From positions 184,622 to 248,621 of the forward strand of contig NW_015971544.1 in NCBI RefSeq assembly GCF_000182565.1: a stretch of DNA of 64,000 nucleotides. The letters run 5' to 3'. Below the pieces are notes generated by a model. The model was given only the letters and a program-made list of their open reading frames with translations. It did no database searches and was not told the DNA's origin. Position numbers and translations under genes: made by a program. This document shows, one piece after another, positions 12,761 through 25,795 of the stretch. Each line of letters starts with the position of its first letter. Position 1 is the first letter of the stretch. This DNA comes from Spizellomyces punctatus DAOM BR117 (Eukaryota > Chytridiomycota > Chytridiomycetes > Spizellomycetales > Spizellomycetaceae).

Positions 12761-13280
12761 TCGGCGAATGTTCTATCCACAACGAGAAGTACCAGGAATA
12801 GGAAAACTGGTCAACGTTTTTGATGCCTTCGAATTTATAAAGATTCACATTATAACTGTCTAAGTATTCATTGTCTCCGACCGAAAGGGGCTAGAAGGAT
12901 TCCGAATCTTCGTACGATGGGTGACAAGGTAAACTTCAAAGACCCTTGAAAGCCTCTGCTCTCGGCTTGCGGGTAACTTAGACTATCCTGTTGGGGTCTT
13001 TTGTCGGGGGAACGCTCCGCGAGGCTTACGTAGGAATCGACTAAGCGAAATATGATGTCAACAAAACCCCTTGCACAGGACGGTTGGGTGGTGCGTAGAC
13101 GTTTACCAGCAGATGAACGACCTCGAGGCAAGGCTTTCCCTTTGCAAATATCCTTAAAGGTTATTATTGCCTTTAGTCATTTTGCCGCAACCCCGGTTGT
13201 GCACTACGCTAAGCCGTCAGGTGACGACGTAATTGTGGGGCTCTTGGAGCGAAGGTTTCACTTCAACAGCATTGGCCAAG
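12761..13280. promoter_or_regulatory. Divergent intergenic region, PDE / HAD phosphatase
   Basis: 520 bp between divergent starts. A plus-strand open frame at 13052-13318 and its antisense partner overlap the beginning of the next gene in another frame and look non-coding. Confidence 0.4.
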
Positions 13281-14452
13281 ATGGCACGCGTGGCGAAAAC
13301 ATTGGGGGTGCTGATTGATTTGAGCGGGTAAGAGCACAAGGACTTCCTACATAGCGAATCCGTGCTCTCAAATTGGGAAGGAAGAATGCCGCGGGTTTGG
13401 AGGCAATGCTGACGGCTGTCTATTTCAGCACCTTACACGTGGACAAGCAGGCGACTCCTCGAGCTGTTGACGCTCTAAAAGAGTTGCGCGGTTCAGGGGT
13501 GCAGGTACTTCCGGTCAAGGGCTAGATGGTCTACCTGATGCTCATGTAACGACAGATCCGTTTTTGCACAAATACCACGAAAGAGTCCGTACAGCGGTTG
13601 GTAGAGAAACTAAGGAACATTGGTTTTGAGATCAATAGGGAGGAGGTCGGATGTCGCTCTTCCAACTGGATGCTCTTTCAGTTTTATGCGACAGTGGTTA
13701 AAGCTAAATCTATAACAGGTGTTCACTTCCCTCATAGCGGCCAGAAATGTTGTCAGGTCCATGGGTGTACGTCCGCTGTTGCTGTTAGAGCCAGAAGCTC
13801 TCGAAGATTTCTCTGATATCCCTACGGATAACCCAAATGCCGTTGTTGTTGGATTGAGTCCTTCCTCGTTCCACTATGAAAAGGTTAAATGCCAGCTCAA
13901 CAGTGCTGAACCTTTGTTTCTACGCACTCGGGCAAAGTATCAGTTCTCAGCTGCATTATCTTTTAGTTGAACGAAGCATTCCGCATCATTCAATCCGGAA
14001 GTCCCTTAATTGCAATCCACAAAGCGCGGTACTTCGCTCGTCCAGATGGCCTCGCCCTTGGCCCCGGACCCTTCATAACCGCTCTGGAGTACGCAACAGA
14101 CGTGAAAGCACAGGTAGTCGGGAAGCCCGAGCCATCCTTCTTCAAGCTCGCTCTTGAGGATATGGCGATCCCAGCGGAGAATGCGGTTATGATTGGCGAC
14201 GACGTTAGAGATGACGTTGCTGGCGCGATGGACTTGGGAATGCGCGGTTTTCTGGTAAGCAGTGGGCTTCACTAAACACAGCATCCGTGCATTTTCCAAG
14301 CCGTGACCTTTCCGTTGCTTGCTTCAATTATTAAGGTGAAGACAGGAAAGTATCGGGATGGCGATGAGCATAATAAAGGGGTCACACCAAGTAAAGTAGT
14401 GACGAACTTTGCAGAAGCAGTGGAGGTGATCCTACAAGAACGTGAAGATTAG
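13281..14452 (+). CDS. HAD-superfamily phosphatase, HDHD2/LHPP-like
   Basis: Several short exons join to a protein of about 260 residues matching HDHD2-type HAD hydrolases. Exon 1 (ATG 13281) encodes [10 protein letters not shown] and joins after a gtaagag intron to [10 protein letters not shown], giving the HAD motif I DLSGTLH. In HDHD2 proteins this reads DLSGT with one Asp of the usual DxDxT replaced, so catalytic power is uncertain. Motif II is FCTNTTKES; the cap region carries FTSLIAARN and [14 protein letters not shown]; later [37 protein letters not shown] (motif III Lys) and [13 protein letters not shown] (motif IV acids). The end [10 protein letters not shown] joins to a final helix ending LQERED; stop at 14450-14452. 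Five or so introns. Physiological substrate unknown. Confidence 0.88.
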
Positions 14453-14887
14453 AGCAGTAGTACTCGAGTGGAAGATAGGGTATTTCCCAAATGTTTAAAT
14501 AGTTACACCGTGATTGAACTGTATCATAGCCAGTCTGCATAAGCCAACTAAATTACGATTAATTGTTATTTTGCAATACATAAGCGTTGGTCTAATTATA
14601 TTGCCCCAGACTGTGGCATAAAAGACTCGTCGATGCCAGGGAAACCTGCAAGGCGGAGGATTGTCCGCAACAGCACATTTGGAAACTAGACAGATTGTTG
14701 ATTCGTTGCTGCTCAAAAGCCGATAGCCGATGATTATGTCATGTCTAGATTCCAATTAGTCCTAATATGGTTTAATGAGTCTGGACAAACTTCGCGAGTC
14801 GTCGGACCTGTAACTCTGCCTCTCTAGGACGTAAAAGGGATCTGGCAGTCGCTTAGACTGAAATGCAGTCGCAGTTCAAGCGAAGCA
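14453..14887. other. Intergenic
   Basis: 435 bp between two plus-strand genes; probable 3' UTR of the HAD gene and promoter of the TPR gene. Nothing else seen. Confidence 0.4.
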
Positions 14888-17800
14888 ATGGGGAGAAAAG
14901 TCGTGTACAAGTTGGGATACAGCATTAAACCTGGGACAGCTCAAGGGAACCTACCAAAAAAGACACGAGGCCTACTACTTCAACTCCAACTGGCAGAGGA
15001 AAGTAAACAGTACGAAGAAGCAGACGCACTGCTGAACCAATTGGGCGATCTCTATGAGGAGGCTGAGGATATCCCCAAAACCATCGATATTGCAAAGCGA
15101 GAGCTCAGACTGGCCCTTGTGTTGTCAGGCACTGCGGCTCTGAAAACGAAGACCAGGTAATGCGTGCGGTGAACAGGGCTGTCGGTTCTGGTATAACTCA
15201 AGGCTTGAAAATCTTGCAGGGCCCTTTGTAGATTAAGTGAAGGTTACAGAGAGTAAGTCATTATTGTGTACACGAAGATGGGTATCGGGCTGACAGAAGG
15301 GTTATCTATGCAAGACTGGAGCAATTTCAGGCTGCGATAGATTACTCGAAGCAGTATATCGCAGTCGCACAAGAATTGAAAGATGAGGTTGGTTGGTTGG
15401 TTGCTCATCCGTGGGTTCTCCACCTTGATCTCGGTAGCTAACATGAACTTTGTGATGTTTTAATCAAAGAGCGAGCAACTGCACTCGTTCTTCCAATTAG
15501 CACTGGCGTACACCGCTCGATGGTAGAATATCTTGTTGTGGAGTGTCTACCCTGCTATGAAGCTTCTCATCAATTGCTTATGGGCTATAGGGAATCCAAT
15601 GAACAACTCCCTAATGATAACAAAGATGCAGAAAAGGCTTGGAGGCATGCCGCCGCCCTGGTGAAAAGTACGTGATGATGTATAGTGGACACGTCACCAT
15701 ACTGCGTTACTGATGTTGAGAAGATGTGCCTAAGGAAGCGAAGGAAGATGCCAAGGCTGACATTAACCTCAACCTCGGCATCACCTACAAACATGCAGGC
15801 GAATATGACAAAGCCATCCAGCACATGTCTAAGGCACTTGAGCATTATCGGAGACAAGGTTGTTGCGCACCGTGCAATTTGCCAACCACGCATTTGTTGA
15901 CGGCGTCATATGCAGGTAATCGAGCGCATGAAGCAAAAGCCTACTTCAATCTTGGGTCTTGCTACCATGAAAAGGGTGATGCGGAAGAAAGTATTCAGGT
16001 TGGTAGTAGCTTGAATTTAAGATCAAAAATGGTTCTGCCGGTTGATTTCCACATGTCGGTTGGTTTAGTATGCCCTCAAAGAGCAGCAGATTCTGCATAG
16101 TATGGGCGACGTAGTCAATGAAGCAAGGACATTTTGGGATATAGGTATTGATCTACTGCCTTTTTAGCATATAATAAGAAATTGTATCATTTACTCTTCA
16201 TCATCTAGCTCTACGCTGCAGAGAATATTGGCGGTATGGACAAGCCCTGGACGCACTCAGATCATACAAAAGTATGCACGTAGTCGCTATGAGTTTCTCG
16301 GGACAGAACTGAACTTTATATCATCGTACAGATCTATGTGAAGTGCTAGATGATGAGGATGGCAGAAAGGCCGCATTTGTAAGCGCTCAGCTACTTGTTC
16401 TCTATTACAATGCGCGCCAACCTAGAATGCTAACACACGACAATACCTCAGACCGCTATTAGAGAAGTCGAAGAGTGCATTTCAAAGCAGCAGCGTATTG
16501 AAGAGTTAAGTACTGCATTGATGCAACCGCATCAGCAGCAAGATTTGAGGAAATATTTCGATGTGCTGGGCGAACGTGGCGAACTTCTGCTGTGAGTATA
16601 TATGAACATGCGGCATCATCAGAGAACATGGTCTTAACTCTGCACCGTAGGAGCATTGGAAAGACCGCTCAATCAATTAAAGATTTCGAAGAACAGAAAC
16701 GACTGTCCTTTGCGCTCAAGCTATCTAAACAACGCTTGGAAAAGCTGCTATATCACCTGGGTAAACCAAAGAGGTCATGCAGTGCGAATTCTACTTATGA
16801 GCTCACTCCACTGTGAACCACAGGTCTATCTTATGCTGGAGAAGGAAGGTATCATGATGCCATCAGGGCGTATAGGGAGGCTTTGGATAAATTTGCGGGG
16901 GATAACCGAGAGCGACTTGCTCTATTGGTCAAGCTCGCAGACGCATACCATGAGACTGGCGCAGTAAGGATGCTTCACGATGTTGAACTCATCACAAAAC
17001 ACACTGACTCTATCGTTCTTAGTCTTATGATACCATTTCTCGTAGCTACGAAGATGTTGTCAAGCTGGCTCATAGACTATCTGATCTCGAGATTCAAAAA
17101 GAAGGGCTACATCAACTGGTTTGGATCAATCAAAAGCACCATTACGCTGCGAAAGCAGACGCGTACTCAGCACGATTGAAATATGTGGAAGATTTGCTAG
17201 AGAAAGCTCAAAACAGTGAAACGCCGGAAGACTCTTTTGATGTAGGTCTAAATATGCAACATGCTCTACATGAACTTTATCTGATAGCGAAGATGTGGTA
17301 GCCGGATTTAGGGTCTGCAGATCCGGATATGATGACTGACGCTGAGAGTGACTTGGAAAACGTTGGACCCCTAGATCGTTCACATGGGGCAAATTCAGCA
17401 GACATCAGCCACAAGCCATTGCAGTCACACCCGAGGAATGAATTACCAAGCCCACAGTTGCGAACAGCGCAGGTAAGGCGTGTGAATGCATTGTCACTTT
17501 CGGCAAGGCTGCTGGTTTCATTTGCGGCCGCAGCAAAGTACTGTAGCGAGTAATGCGAGGAAACAGAAAACCTCCAAGTACCAAATCCATACTATTGTAA
17601 GAAGTGTCCGCATCACCTGTAATTGGAACACTGGCTGATGTATCATCGATTAGGGAAACGAAATTGAGAGCGTCAACGAACAAATAAGCCCGGGCACTCT
17701 TCTCAAAGTGTCAACCTGTATCTCCCCTTCACGAAGTCCTGAGATCAAGCGAAAAGAGCAACCGCAAATGTGCGATAAGAAACATAGCATAAAGAAGCGG

Positions 17801-18848
17801 TTTGTATCCTGTTCTGATGAGCGCATGACGCCACTTCTGACGCTGTACTGCCAATTAAGCCTACGCATAGACGATTCGTCTTCTCCGCCCATACCACGAT
17901 TCGACCAACCCAATGATCTCGCGCCACTACCCCAATCGAACCGAACAAAATCGCGGCACAACCAAACACTGTCAACAATGCGGTCACCATTTCATCAACC
18001 AAGTAGTAGGTGCGACTCAAGCTCTTTTCTTACTATTTTGGACTTTCCTGAACTCATTTTTCGTAATATTGATAGCCCCACACAGCTACCTCCCCCGATT
18101 GATGTAAACCAAGGTATGTCACCTCGTCCATCAGTCATGAGACCTGCCTCCCAGAGCTCATATCAGATGCTACCATCAATCCACCATAGATACGTCCATA
18201 CGTCGCCCCTCAAAACCACGATCTCCGATAGTGATAATTGATGAAACTCCGGGGCGACAGATGTCTGTCAGCCCGGCCCCACGACTCTTATTCCAAGATA
18301 AGCTTCAACGTCGAGCGACAACGCCAGTCAACAGCATTCATCAGCGTACGCCAGGTAGTACTGGCAGCTCAGTCAAATCAACTACATCGGGAAGGTCAGG
18401 TCAGCAGGTACGTACTGAGCAGCGGTTGTTAGGTGGTCGTTTCCACTGGCTCATACTCTATGCAGAGTGTTGAACGACCGATGAAGATAAGGGTGGTGAT
18501 CAAAGATCCCCAAGAAAAGGATGAGATCTTCGCTATTTCGTGTCCAAATGGTCCAAATGGGACGCCAAAGACGATTGGATGGCTTATGGACGAAGCGCGA
18601 CGGCGATATAATGACATATATCATACCAAGGTGGGTCTGAACACTTGAAAGATTCTTGTCTCGTGGCGACAAACTCAAATCCTTTCAACAAGCCACCGAT
18701 ATTAAAGTTTGTTACGACGGACCCGGAAACAAGCGAAGAGGAGACATTGGGGAAAGAAGAAGTCATTTCACATATTCTTGTCAATAAGCAGAAAGTGATC
18801 GCTATCAAGGCACCAGGGACACCAGACACCCCCAAGTCAGGTAGCTAG
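14888..18848 (+). CDS. Tonsoku-like (TONSL-related) TPR and ubiquitin-like domain protein
   Basis: A gene with about 19 short introns. Exon 1 (14888-15156) starts MGRKVVYKLGYS and carries the first TPR-like helices (EEADALLNQLGDLYEEAED). Further TPRs are DINLNLGITYKHAGEYDKAI, AKAYFNLGSCYHEKGDAEES, ARTFWDIALRC, SIGKTAQSIKDFEEQ, and LSYAGEGRYHDAIRAYREAL. A polar low-complexity region follows (about 17330-18400), then a ubiquitin-like segment: MKIRVVIKDPQ...TIGWLMDEARRRYNDIY...EEVISHILVNKQKVIAI. The TPR order, the EARTFWDIAL motif and the WLxEAxxRY ubiquitin-like motif match TONSL/Tonsoku, which in animals and plants repairs stalled replication forks and reads newly made histone H4. No ankyrin repeats are seen between TPR and UBL and no leucine-rich repeats after the UBL; the stop is at 18846-18848. 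Assignment rests on motif order read by eye. The intron near 18114-18189 (gtatgt...catag) is needed to keep the frame. Confidence 0.7.
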
Positions 18849-19030
18849 CAAGTGGTAGAATATCTATTGTATATACACATCTATACTGCATTTTTGGGGA
18901 TCTGTCATAGTGCTGGGTGTACCTAATTACAGGGTGGCCGCTAATAATTTATATAAATTGTCACAAAACTATCCGGACAGCCGAGGGTCTAGCGGCAGCA
19001 TGTTTGGCACATCGAAGTAAGGTTGGCAAG

Positions 19031-22000
19031 CTATATCCCATCGGTTGCCAACAGCTTCAACATGCTCTGAACAACAGGCGCAGCAGATATATCTAAGCCT
19101 GGGTCCGCTATTTTTGCTTCAAGGCCCTTATCCAACAAAGTTCGCAAACCATTGATCAGTGCTGAAGTTGATAAGAAATTGAATGAGTTCCTCCACAACT
19201 TCCGCGTATGTCACTCGCGCAGATGCCAACCACTCACCAGCGATCCTTGCATATGCTTGAAACCTCCACTGTCGTCCTACTGACAATGACCGACCCTGGT
19301 GATCCACCTGCAGTTCCCCGCCAAACATGAGGAGGGGCCACGCGGAACATAGTGTCGTGTCTCGTAGAAATATTTTAGAAGTAGATATCTTTTGATGATA
19401 GACGATGAGAGGATCGTCAAACCGGTTGAGAGTGAAGTTGACGGACGCGGGATGGATAAAGACACGACCTAAGAAAAGTGATTATGAACATGGGAGCGAT
19501 TTTGGCAAGGATTGTCGTTATTGAACCTTACCGTCTTCGCTTGTATAAAACTTGACTTCCCGTGCTTTGGCAGCGATCGCCACGGACCCGTGTGCAGTTT
19601 GATCGTACTGTACTTCGGGAAGCTTGATGCGCGCCAAGTTGGGATATAAACCAGCCACTAATGTTGCTTTTACGATTCTACCGTTCGTGGAATTTGCATT
19701 CAATCCGTGGGATGGGTCATCAATGGCGCGGCTGTATGCTTGTGGTACGTAATTTAGATCGATGAGTATGTCAAGGTATTGACGACGCAGGTCCGATATG
19801 CTTGACAGGGTTGCAAGGGAGAGGAAGTTCTGAAAAATTATTTCAATCATTAGTAAACAGGACATGAATAAATCACTAGTTTGAACCTCACTTGCTCGCA
19901 GAACTCGCGCTCGGCGCGGTTTCCTTTCGACGCCACTTCTAGCCATGCATGGACAGCTCTACAATCCGTTAACCAGTCGCTCTTATCAGATGCAAAATGT
20001 TCCCGCGCACTATATAAGGCAGTCAATAGGGGTCGTCCCAGCGTTTAGAAAAGCAAGCCTACATACGCTCGAGCTTCGTCCCGCTTTGCCATGGGCGCAA
20101 GGAATGGACTTTTGCTGCTCATACATGCCGCGATGGTGAGAACAACATTCAGGCATTTGAAAATGGCTCCAAACAGTAAAATTTTGGCGATACGCAGGTC
20201 TGCCGGAATTGTTGCCTACATCAACGGTGAGTTTGCTGACAGGTAACATTAACGAGTTTTGCAAACTCGATGATGCTCTGCGACGTACCATATGACGTCC
20301 GAGGGCAGTAAGTCGATCATCGGTAGGATCTATCGCGGACACGTCGCGTAGCACTTTGAGTGCAGCTTCAATGTTGATTACTGCTGGCGGATTTATGGCC
20401 TGCACATGACGAAGATACGTCCGTTAGTAACGACTTGGATGTACCGCTCCGCCACGGTTGGAATACCTTGCCCAAAAAGGCTACAACATCCTCATTGCCC
20501 ATCGCCTTGACCTGTAGGCACAGCTGTTCTAATGGTAGTCGGACCATCTCAGGTTCCGAGTCGCTGGCCATTTTCGTTTGTTCAAAGTGCCTGGAGAATA
20601 GCTTATAGCAGTAGCCAGGTCGAACACGTCCAGCTCGTCCTCGGCGTTGCTTGCAGGAAGCTCGTGATGCCCACGTTTCCGTTAAAGTCAGTATGGTGCC
20701 ATTGAACTGCATCTCTTTAGAAGGAAATAATGTGAGCATTGGTTGACACAGCGTGAAAAACTATTCAGGAGATGCTACCTTTGACTTTTCCCGGATCGAT
20801 AACATATACAACGTCGTCGCTACGGATCGCGACGAGCAATGAGGATTATAGTCAGACGTACAGATTACCATGAAGCGATGAAAAGCACTCACATGGTAAT
20901 ACTCGTTTCCGCAATATTGGTGGCAATCACTACTTTGCGGACACCGGAGCGCATGGTCCGGAATACCATGGATTGCTCTTTACTCGTTAGATTTGCATGA
21001 AGTGGCATGATCTCAAGCCGTCCACAATGTCTTCCCACGTCATTTCGAAGGGTGTCCATGCATTTTTTAATTTCAGAAACACCCGGCATAAAGATCAGAA
21101 TAGCTCCGTCGTCATTTGCAAAGCTTTGACATATATGTCGAACTATCGCTGCTATCAGATCATAATTGATACTAGCATTGCCTTGATGGGCGGAGGTCAA
21201 TACATTGATGGCGCTTTCGTCTAATCCGTCCGCTTCGCATTTTTGGAACCATTCTCTATCGTTTTCGGCCTCTTCTTCTTCACGAGGTCCCTTCTTGCCG
21301 CGTGCGAGGTTGCCCATTACAGGTGTGTATTCTACATTCTTCAACACATCTTCCAGGTAGAAATCCCGAACGGGATGGGTAAACCCAGGAATTTCGAAAA
21401 CCGGTGCCCGTCGAAAGTACGAAGAGAATGTAGTGGAATTTACCGTGGCGCTCATCAGAATTAGTCTAAAGTCGGGCCGCCTGGGAAGTAAGTCACGTAC
21501 GATAATCAGCAGAAAGTCGCTGTCAACTGTAATAGCAAACGGGAAGTCAGTATTCGCCCAGCGATCACCAGCACCTTTGCACTCACCTCCCCGTTCGTGA
21601 ACCTCATCCACGATCAAATGCGAAATTCCGCTCAACATGGGATCGGAATGAGTCATTCGCAGCAAGATACCAGTGGTACAAAACATCAGGCGAGTATCAG
21701 CGGAACGTACGGTTTCGCCCCGGATGGAATACCCAACCGACATTCCAACCTTCTCACAGCGTTCTGATGCGACCCGTTCTGCTAGTGCAAGTGCACTGAT
21801 CCGCCTTGGTTGCGTACATATGATGTTGCAGGTTGAACCCCGCTGAGCATGTATCATGGCATCCAGGATGAATTGCCCAACTTGTGTAGATTTTCCACTA
21901 GATATTTTCGCTGAGCGCTGAAGCGATGCAAAATTACAGCAGTAACAGCTTACTCACCATCCTGTTTCACCGCATATAATCAATACTTGATTATTGGCCA

Positions 22001-24318
22001 GTGCCTGAGAGCGGCACTGATTAGACCAGGCTCTTTCAGTTCACCTTAACGACATGCCACTCACATCCATGATTTGATTTTTGTACTTGAACGACGGCAG
22101 TTTTTCTCTATATGCAAGCATTTTCTGGTACTCTGCAGCCCCGCATTTGCTCGCAAGCGCATTTTTCAGTTTTTGACTTAGCTGTGGGTCATCAGCCAGC
22201 CGTTTTGGCGTCTTCTTCACTTTAGGAGCTCTGACGTGCTGGCTCTTTGTATGTGACGTCGGGAGTGGCGCATCCGCGGATGCCAACAGCGAATCGTGTT
22301 GTCGATCGCTGTCTGCTTGCAATGCGACACCCACCGCTATTGTTGTCAAAGGCGGAGGCGTTGCTACTAGACGAGGCAGATTATCTTCAAGCCAAGCCTC
22401 CAGTGCGAAAACCATTGGAGAGCCAAGCATTTCAACTGCTTGCTGGCCCAGTTCCCGCATGGCGCTCAACCGTATATAGGCTGGAAGTTTCTCATTCCGC
22501 AAAACTAGGCCCGGCGTCTCGAACGGATATCTTGATGGTCGGGGAAGCCAGATTTCGAGCGTACTGCGTCCAGGGACATCTCCGATTTCGAACAGTATGG
22601 AGTACACCGTACCTTGCTCCGATTGCTCGTGACTGAAATGGGCATTAAAAATTGAGTCCAACGCCTGCACTTCCTCGTCAACCATAACCGCAATCTCAGC
22701 CTCCCCATAACTCAAGCCATCCTCCGATACATGACATTCCTCTGTAACATCCACTAATTTCCGCGATAATGACACCAATGCCGTCGTCTCCCTCCCTTCA
22801 TGAGCGTCTAAAACCTCTTCACAAAGTTTTCTCGAAAATCCAGCAGAAGCCAGACGTTTCACCGCGTATTCACGGGCTAGACTGGTAGAAGTATGTCGTT
22901 GGGCGTTGATTTCAGGAGACACATCGGGAAGGAATTGGGATGGTAGATCTGTTGGGTTGTTTAGCTTCCTTGGCCCGAGCCAAATAGAGAGATCAGTTAC
23001 TCACCATCCTCAGGAACGTGGATACAGAGCCTGAAGAACAAAAGAGTTATTTAGCCCAAAATATCTCTGTGGGTGATGATCGAAAATCTTACCAGTTTAA
23101 GGCGCTGGCATGATCGGTGCAGAAATTTAATGCTTCGTCTACATGTGCTGGTCGAAAACCCAGCTTTATTAGAGACTTTTTGATGTGCAATGCCGGTTTG
23201 ACCTATGGGTGCGAGTACGTTAGGAACAGCGGTTTCCATGAACTTGTCGTATTGCTGAAGGATCATCGCATCACCTCCGACTTTGTGTCCCCATTTTCCG
23301 CAAGAACAGCTTGATTCGCTCGAATCAAATCTTCAACCATCTGTCGGTTCTCAGCTGACATATGGACGACAGGATAGGACTCCCATGGGGCCTTGGGCTG
23401 CTCTGCAGCTTTCGCCGCAATCGCCGCACGACGCTCCGTATCCGCCCTTTCCCGTGCTTCGATAGCTGCAAAAGGATCAGAGGCATACTCATATTGTGCA
23501 AGGGAAGGATCCAGCTTTTTTCGTCCTTCGTCGAGCTCCAGCCAAAAATCCCGCGGTCCCGGCGGAAGGAGACGGTGAATGGACATATGAGAGCAGACTT
23601 TGTGAAGGGCGTATGTGGCGGCATACTTTCAATGGACACAAAAAGGAGATGGTCAGCGTCATATTGGAGAACAAATGGCTCCTGGGTTCCCTTACATGTT
23701 TGGCTTCCCCAGATTCTGGATAAAAGTTGCCAAATGGGCAATATGTAATGCGTTTGACCTCTCGTGTTTTCTTATCTTCTTTGCCAATTGTAATGATACA
23801 TTGAAAACCTTTCGCTTTTTTCACCTGTGCATACTATTGAGCACCGCGGGGTGATGGTTTTACCTGATCGGCATCGTAAGCTCACCGTATTGAATTGCGG
23901 TTTCTCCCATCCCGTTTTCTGGCAGTGTTCATACAATAAGCTAACTGGGGTCTTTCCCGTCTAATAGTTAGCACAACAACTCGGTGTCAATGCATATTTC
24001 AAGATTATACAAAAGGACATGCTAAAATAGTACCCAACTGCCAAATAGCTGTCTCTTTTGACTTATGGGTGGAGGTTCAGTAGCACTCTCATTTTTGCCT
24101 TTTGAGTTTGCGCTCCGGGACTGTTTTCCCTTCGACCCCGTTGCACTGGCTGTATTAACTGTAGCACTACCCTTTCCGCCGCTGTTCTTACCCGCACTAC
24201 TCTCTAGTGGTGTTGCATACAGCGTAAGTTCCAATTGCCTCACAATTGGACAATGCAAATCCAGTCATCCATAAAATGTTCTAATACCATTTATGCTTCC
24301 TTTCGACGATTTTCCCAT
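19031..24318 (-). CDS. DExH-box RNA helicase, DHX57/DHX29/YLR419W type
   Basis: Large multi-exon superfamily 2 helicase. The start at 24318 (MGKSSKGSINGESSAGK after splicing) is followed by a basic Ser/Lys tail, the segment LLPPGPRDFWLELDEG, a UBA-like motif (IKKSLIKLGFRPAHVDEAL) ending in LNWLCIHVPEDDLP, a second UBA-like helix set, and an RWD domain (EVQALDSIFNAHF...WLPRPSRYPFETPGLVL). The helicase core has SGKSTQVGQF (motif I), TQPRRISA (Ia), DEVHERG (II, a DEVH variant), LMSATVN (III), FMPGVSEI (IV), VVIATNIAETSIT (V) and QRRGRAGR (VI). HA2 and OB-fold regions follow, ending LLDKGLEAKIADPGLDISAA and stop at 19031-19033; the last intron uses gtgagt near 19240. UBA plus RWD plus DExH is the DHX57 arrangement; human DHX29, a translation-initiation helicase, is the sister group. 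All helicase motifs look intact. Confidence 0.93.
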
Positions 24319-24534
24319 GTCTATACACTTATATCTAAACTATGCTGCTGTATGCCGACAGATTCCGGAAAGTGTCATGCAAAACCACAGAGCATGATCT
24401 CTGGGCAACAAAAACCTTGAACTTACAAGATCGCGCCTGAAACGTCAAGGTTGGCTTAGTCACATGCTCCGTTCCTGTGTTGAGGCAAGACTCTTGTCAC
24501 TTGGCTTGAATATTGGAAAGACATTTAACACAGC
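24319..24534. promoter_or_regulatory. Short divergent promoter region
   Basis: 216 bp separates the divergent starts of the helicase and SCOC-domain genes. No distinct motif assigned. Confidence 0.4.
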
Positions 24535-25600
24535 ATGCCTCGAACCCGTACAAGAAGAGCTACCGACTTTTGGGAAGGAGAGTCCTCAGATGATGAGCAG
24601 TACTCATACCGTGAGAAAAAGCTTGAAGAACTCGAAAACCCATGGGTAGCACCCGCCGCCCTGACACCCGTAGAACCCCCAAAGAAACCAGTCGCACTTC
24701 CCCCACGAGTTTCCTCACTGCCCACTCCTCCTCCCGGGAGCCCCACTTCACCAAAGTCAGCATTAGGGAACCCTTGGACAGATGGCGTTGATACAAGTGC
24801 CGGTGATATCGGAATATTGGGGAACTTTCATGCAGAGCCGGTGGATATGTCAGAGGAACATGATTTGGAAGAGACTACAGAAAATGAGGTGGTGGGACGG
24901 ACGAAATCATCTGGGATTGAGGACAGCTCGCGAGGGAGCTCATCTAGAGTCGTATCAGCGGAAGAGGCATGGCAAGCCGCTCACGGAAGCATACCTGTAA
25001 TAGCAACATCGGGATCAATTCTGAATGAAACCCCCAATGACGATCCATGGGATTTACTGGCTTCCAGTACAAGTGCCACTGCGGCCGATCAACCAACGAA
25101 GCAGGTTTCGGGAAGTGCAGATGACCTATTGGCCTTCCTATCTGGCGATGTTGATAACAAAGCAAAACAAGCGGACGAAGTAGTTAGAAGGGATGTGAAT
25201 AGTGTAGAAATGGCTATAAAGCAGGAATTAGTGGAAGACATGTCGAGAACCACATTTGGAGCCGCATTGGCTGCCGAACCGTCAATGCTGGAACGGGATG
25301 CGGACGCAGAAGCCCTTATACGGTAAGTCTAGCATGAACGTTCGAGTGTTTATATTCATTTTCTCACTTGCTAAAAATGCGCCGATGTGTAGGCAAGTTG
25401 TCCAACTACAAAAAGGCCTCCGAACAAAAGTCAACCGAGTGGTTACTTCGAAATCAGAGTACTCAAAACAGCATTCCGAAAACCAGGTACTTCATCAATA
25501 CATTTCAAACTTGATGGCTGCTACCCGAAAGATGGAAAAAGATAAAGAAGCTGGAAAAACTGAAAAGGCCCCAAAAAGAGGAAGACGACTGTTTGGATAG
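24535..25600 (+). CDS. SCOC-domain (short coiled-coil) protein
   Basis: Two exons (24535-25322 and 25393-25600; intron gtaagt...gtgtag) encode about 331 residues. The first 260 are acidic, Ser/Pro-rich and probably disordered, with repeated PWxxx motifs (ENPWVAP, GNPWTDG, DDPWDLL) spaced along the chain; such motifs often mediate short-linear-motif binding. The C-terminal exon carries the SCOC signature: VVQLQKGLRTKVNRVVTSKS followed by HSENQVLHQYISNLM. SCOC proteins bind Arl1-family GTPases at the Golgi and act in autophagy in animals, so a Golgi role is inferred. The long acidic N-terminal region is not part of the small animal SCOC protein and is typical of fungal homologues. Ends with a basic tail (KRGRRLFG). 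Confidence 0.8.
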
Positions 25601-25795
25601 CGGATAGCCTCGTCTTGGTTGCCTTCGTGTATATATTTGTAGCATAATTAAGTTAGTAGCATTCAATGCAAATTTCTTTGTGAGTGATCTTGACAGTATT
25701 CGACACAGTAGCAAGGTATTTGCTGAGAAGTAAAACCCGCTGGACAGTACATGGAAGAAGGGCACGTACACCGATACACAGTATTGCAACAGCAT

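Noticed and set aside
13052..13318. Plus-strand 88-codon frame before the HAD phosphatase
   Set aside because: Overlaps the phosphatase start in another frame, shows no domain, and its antisense is open as well; likely chance.
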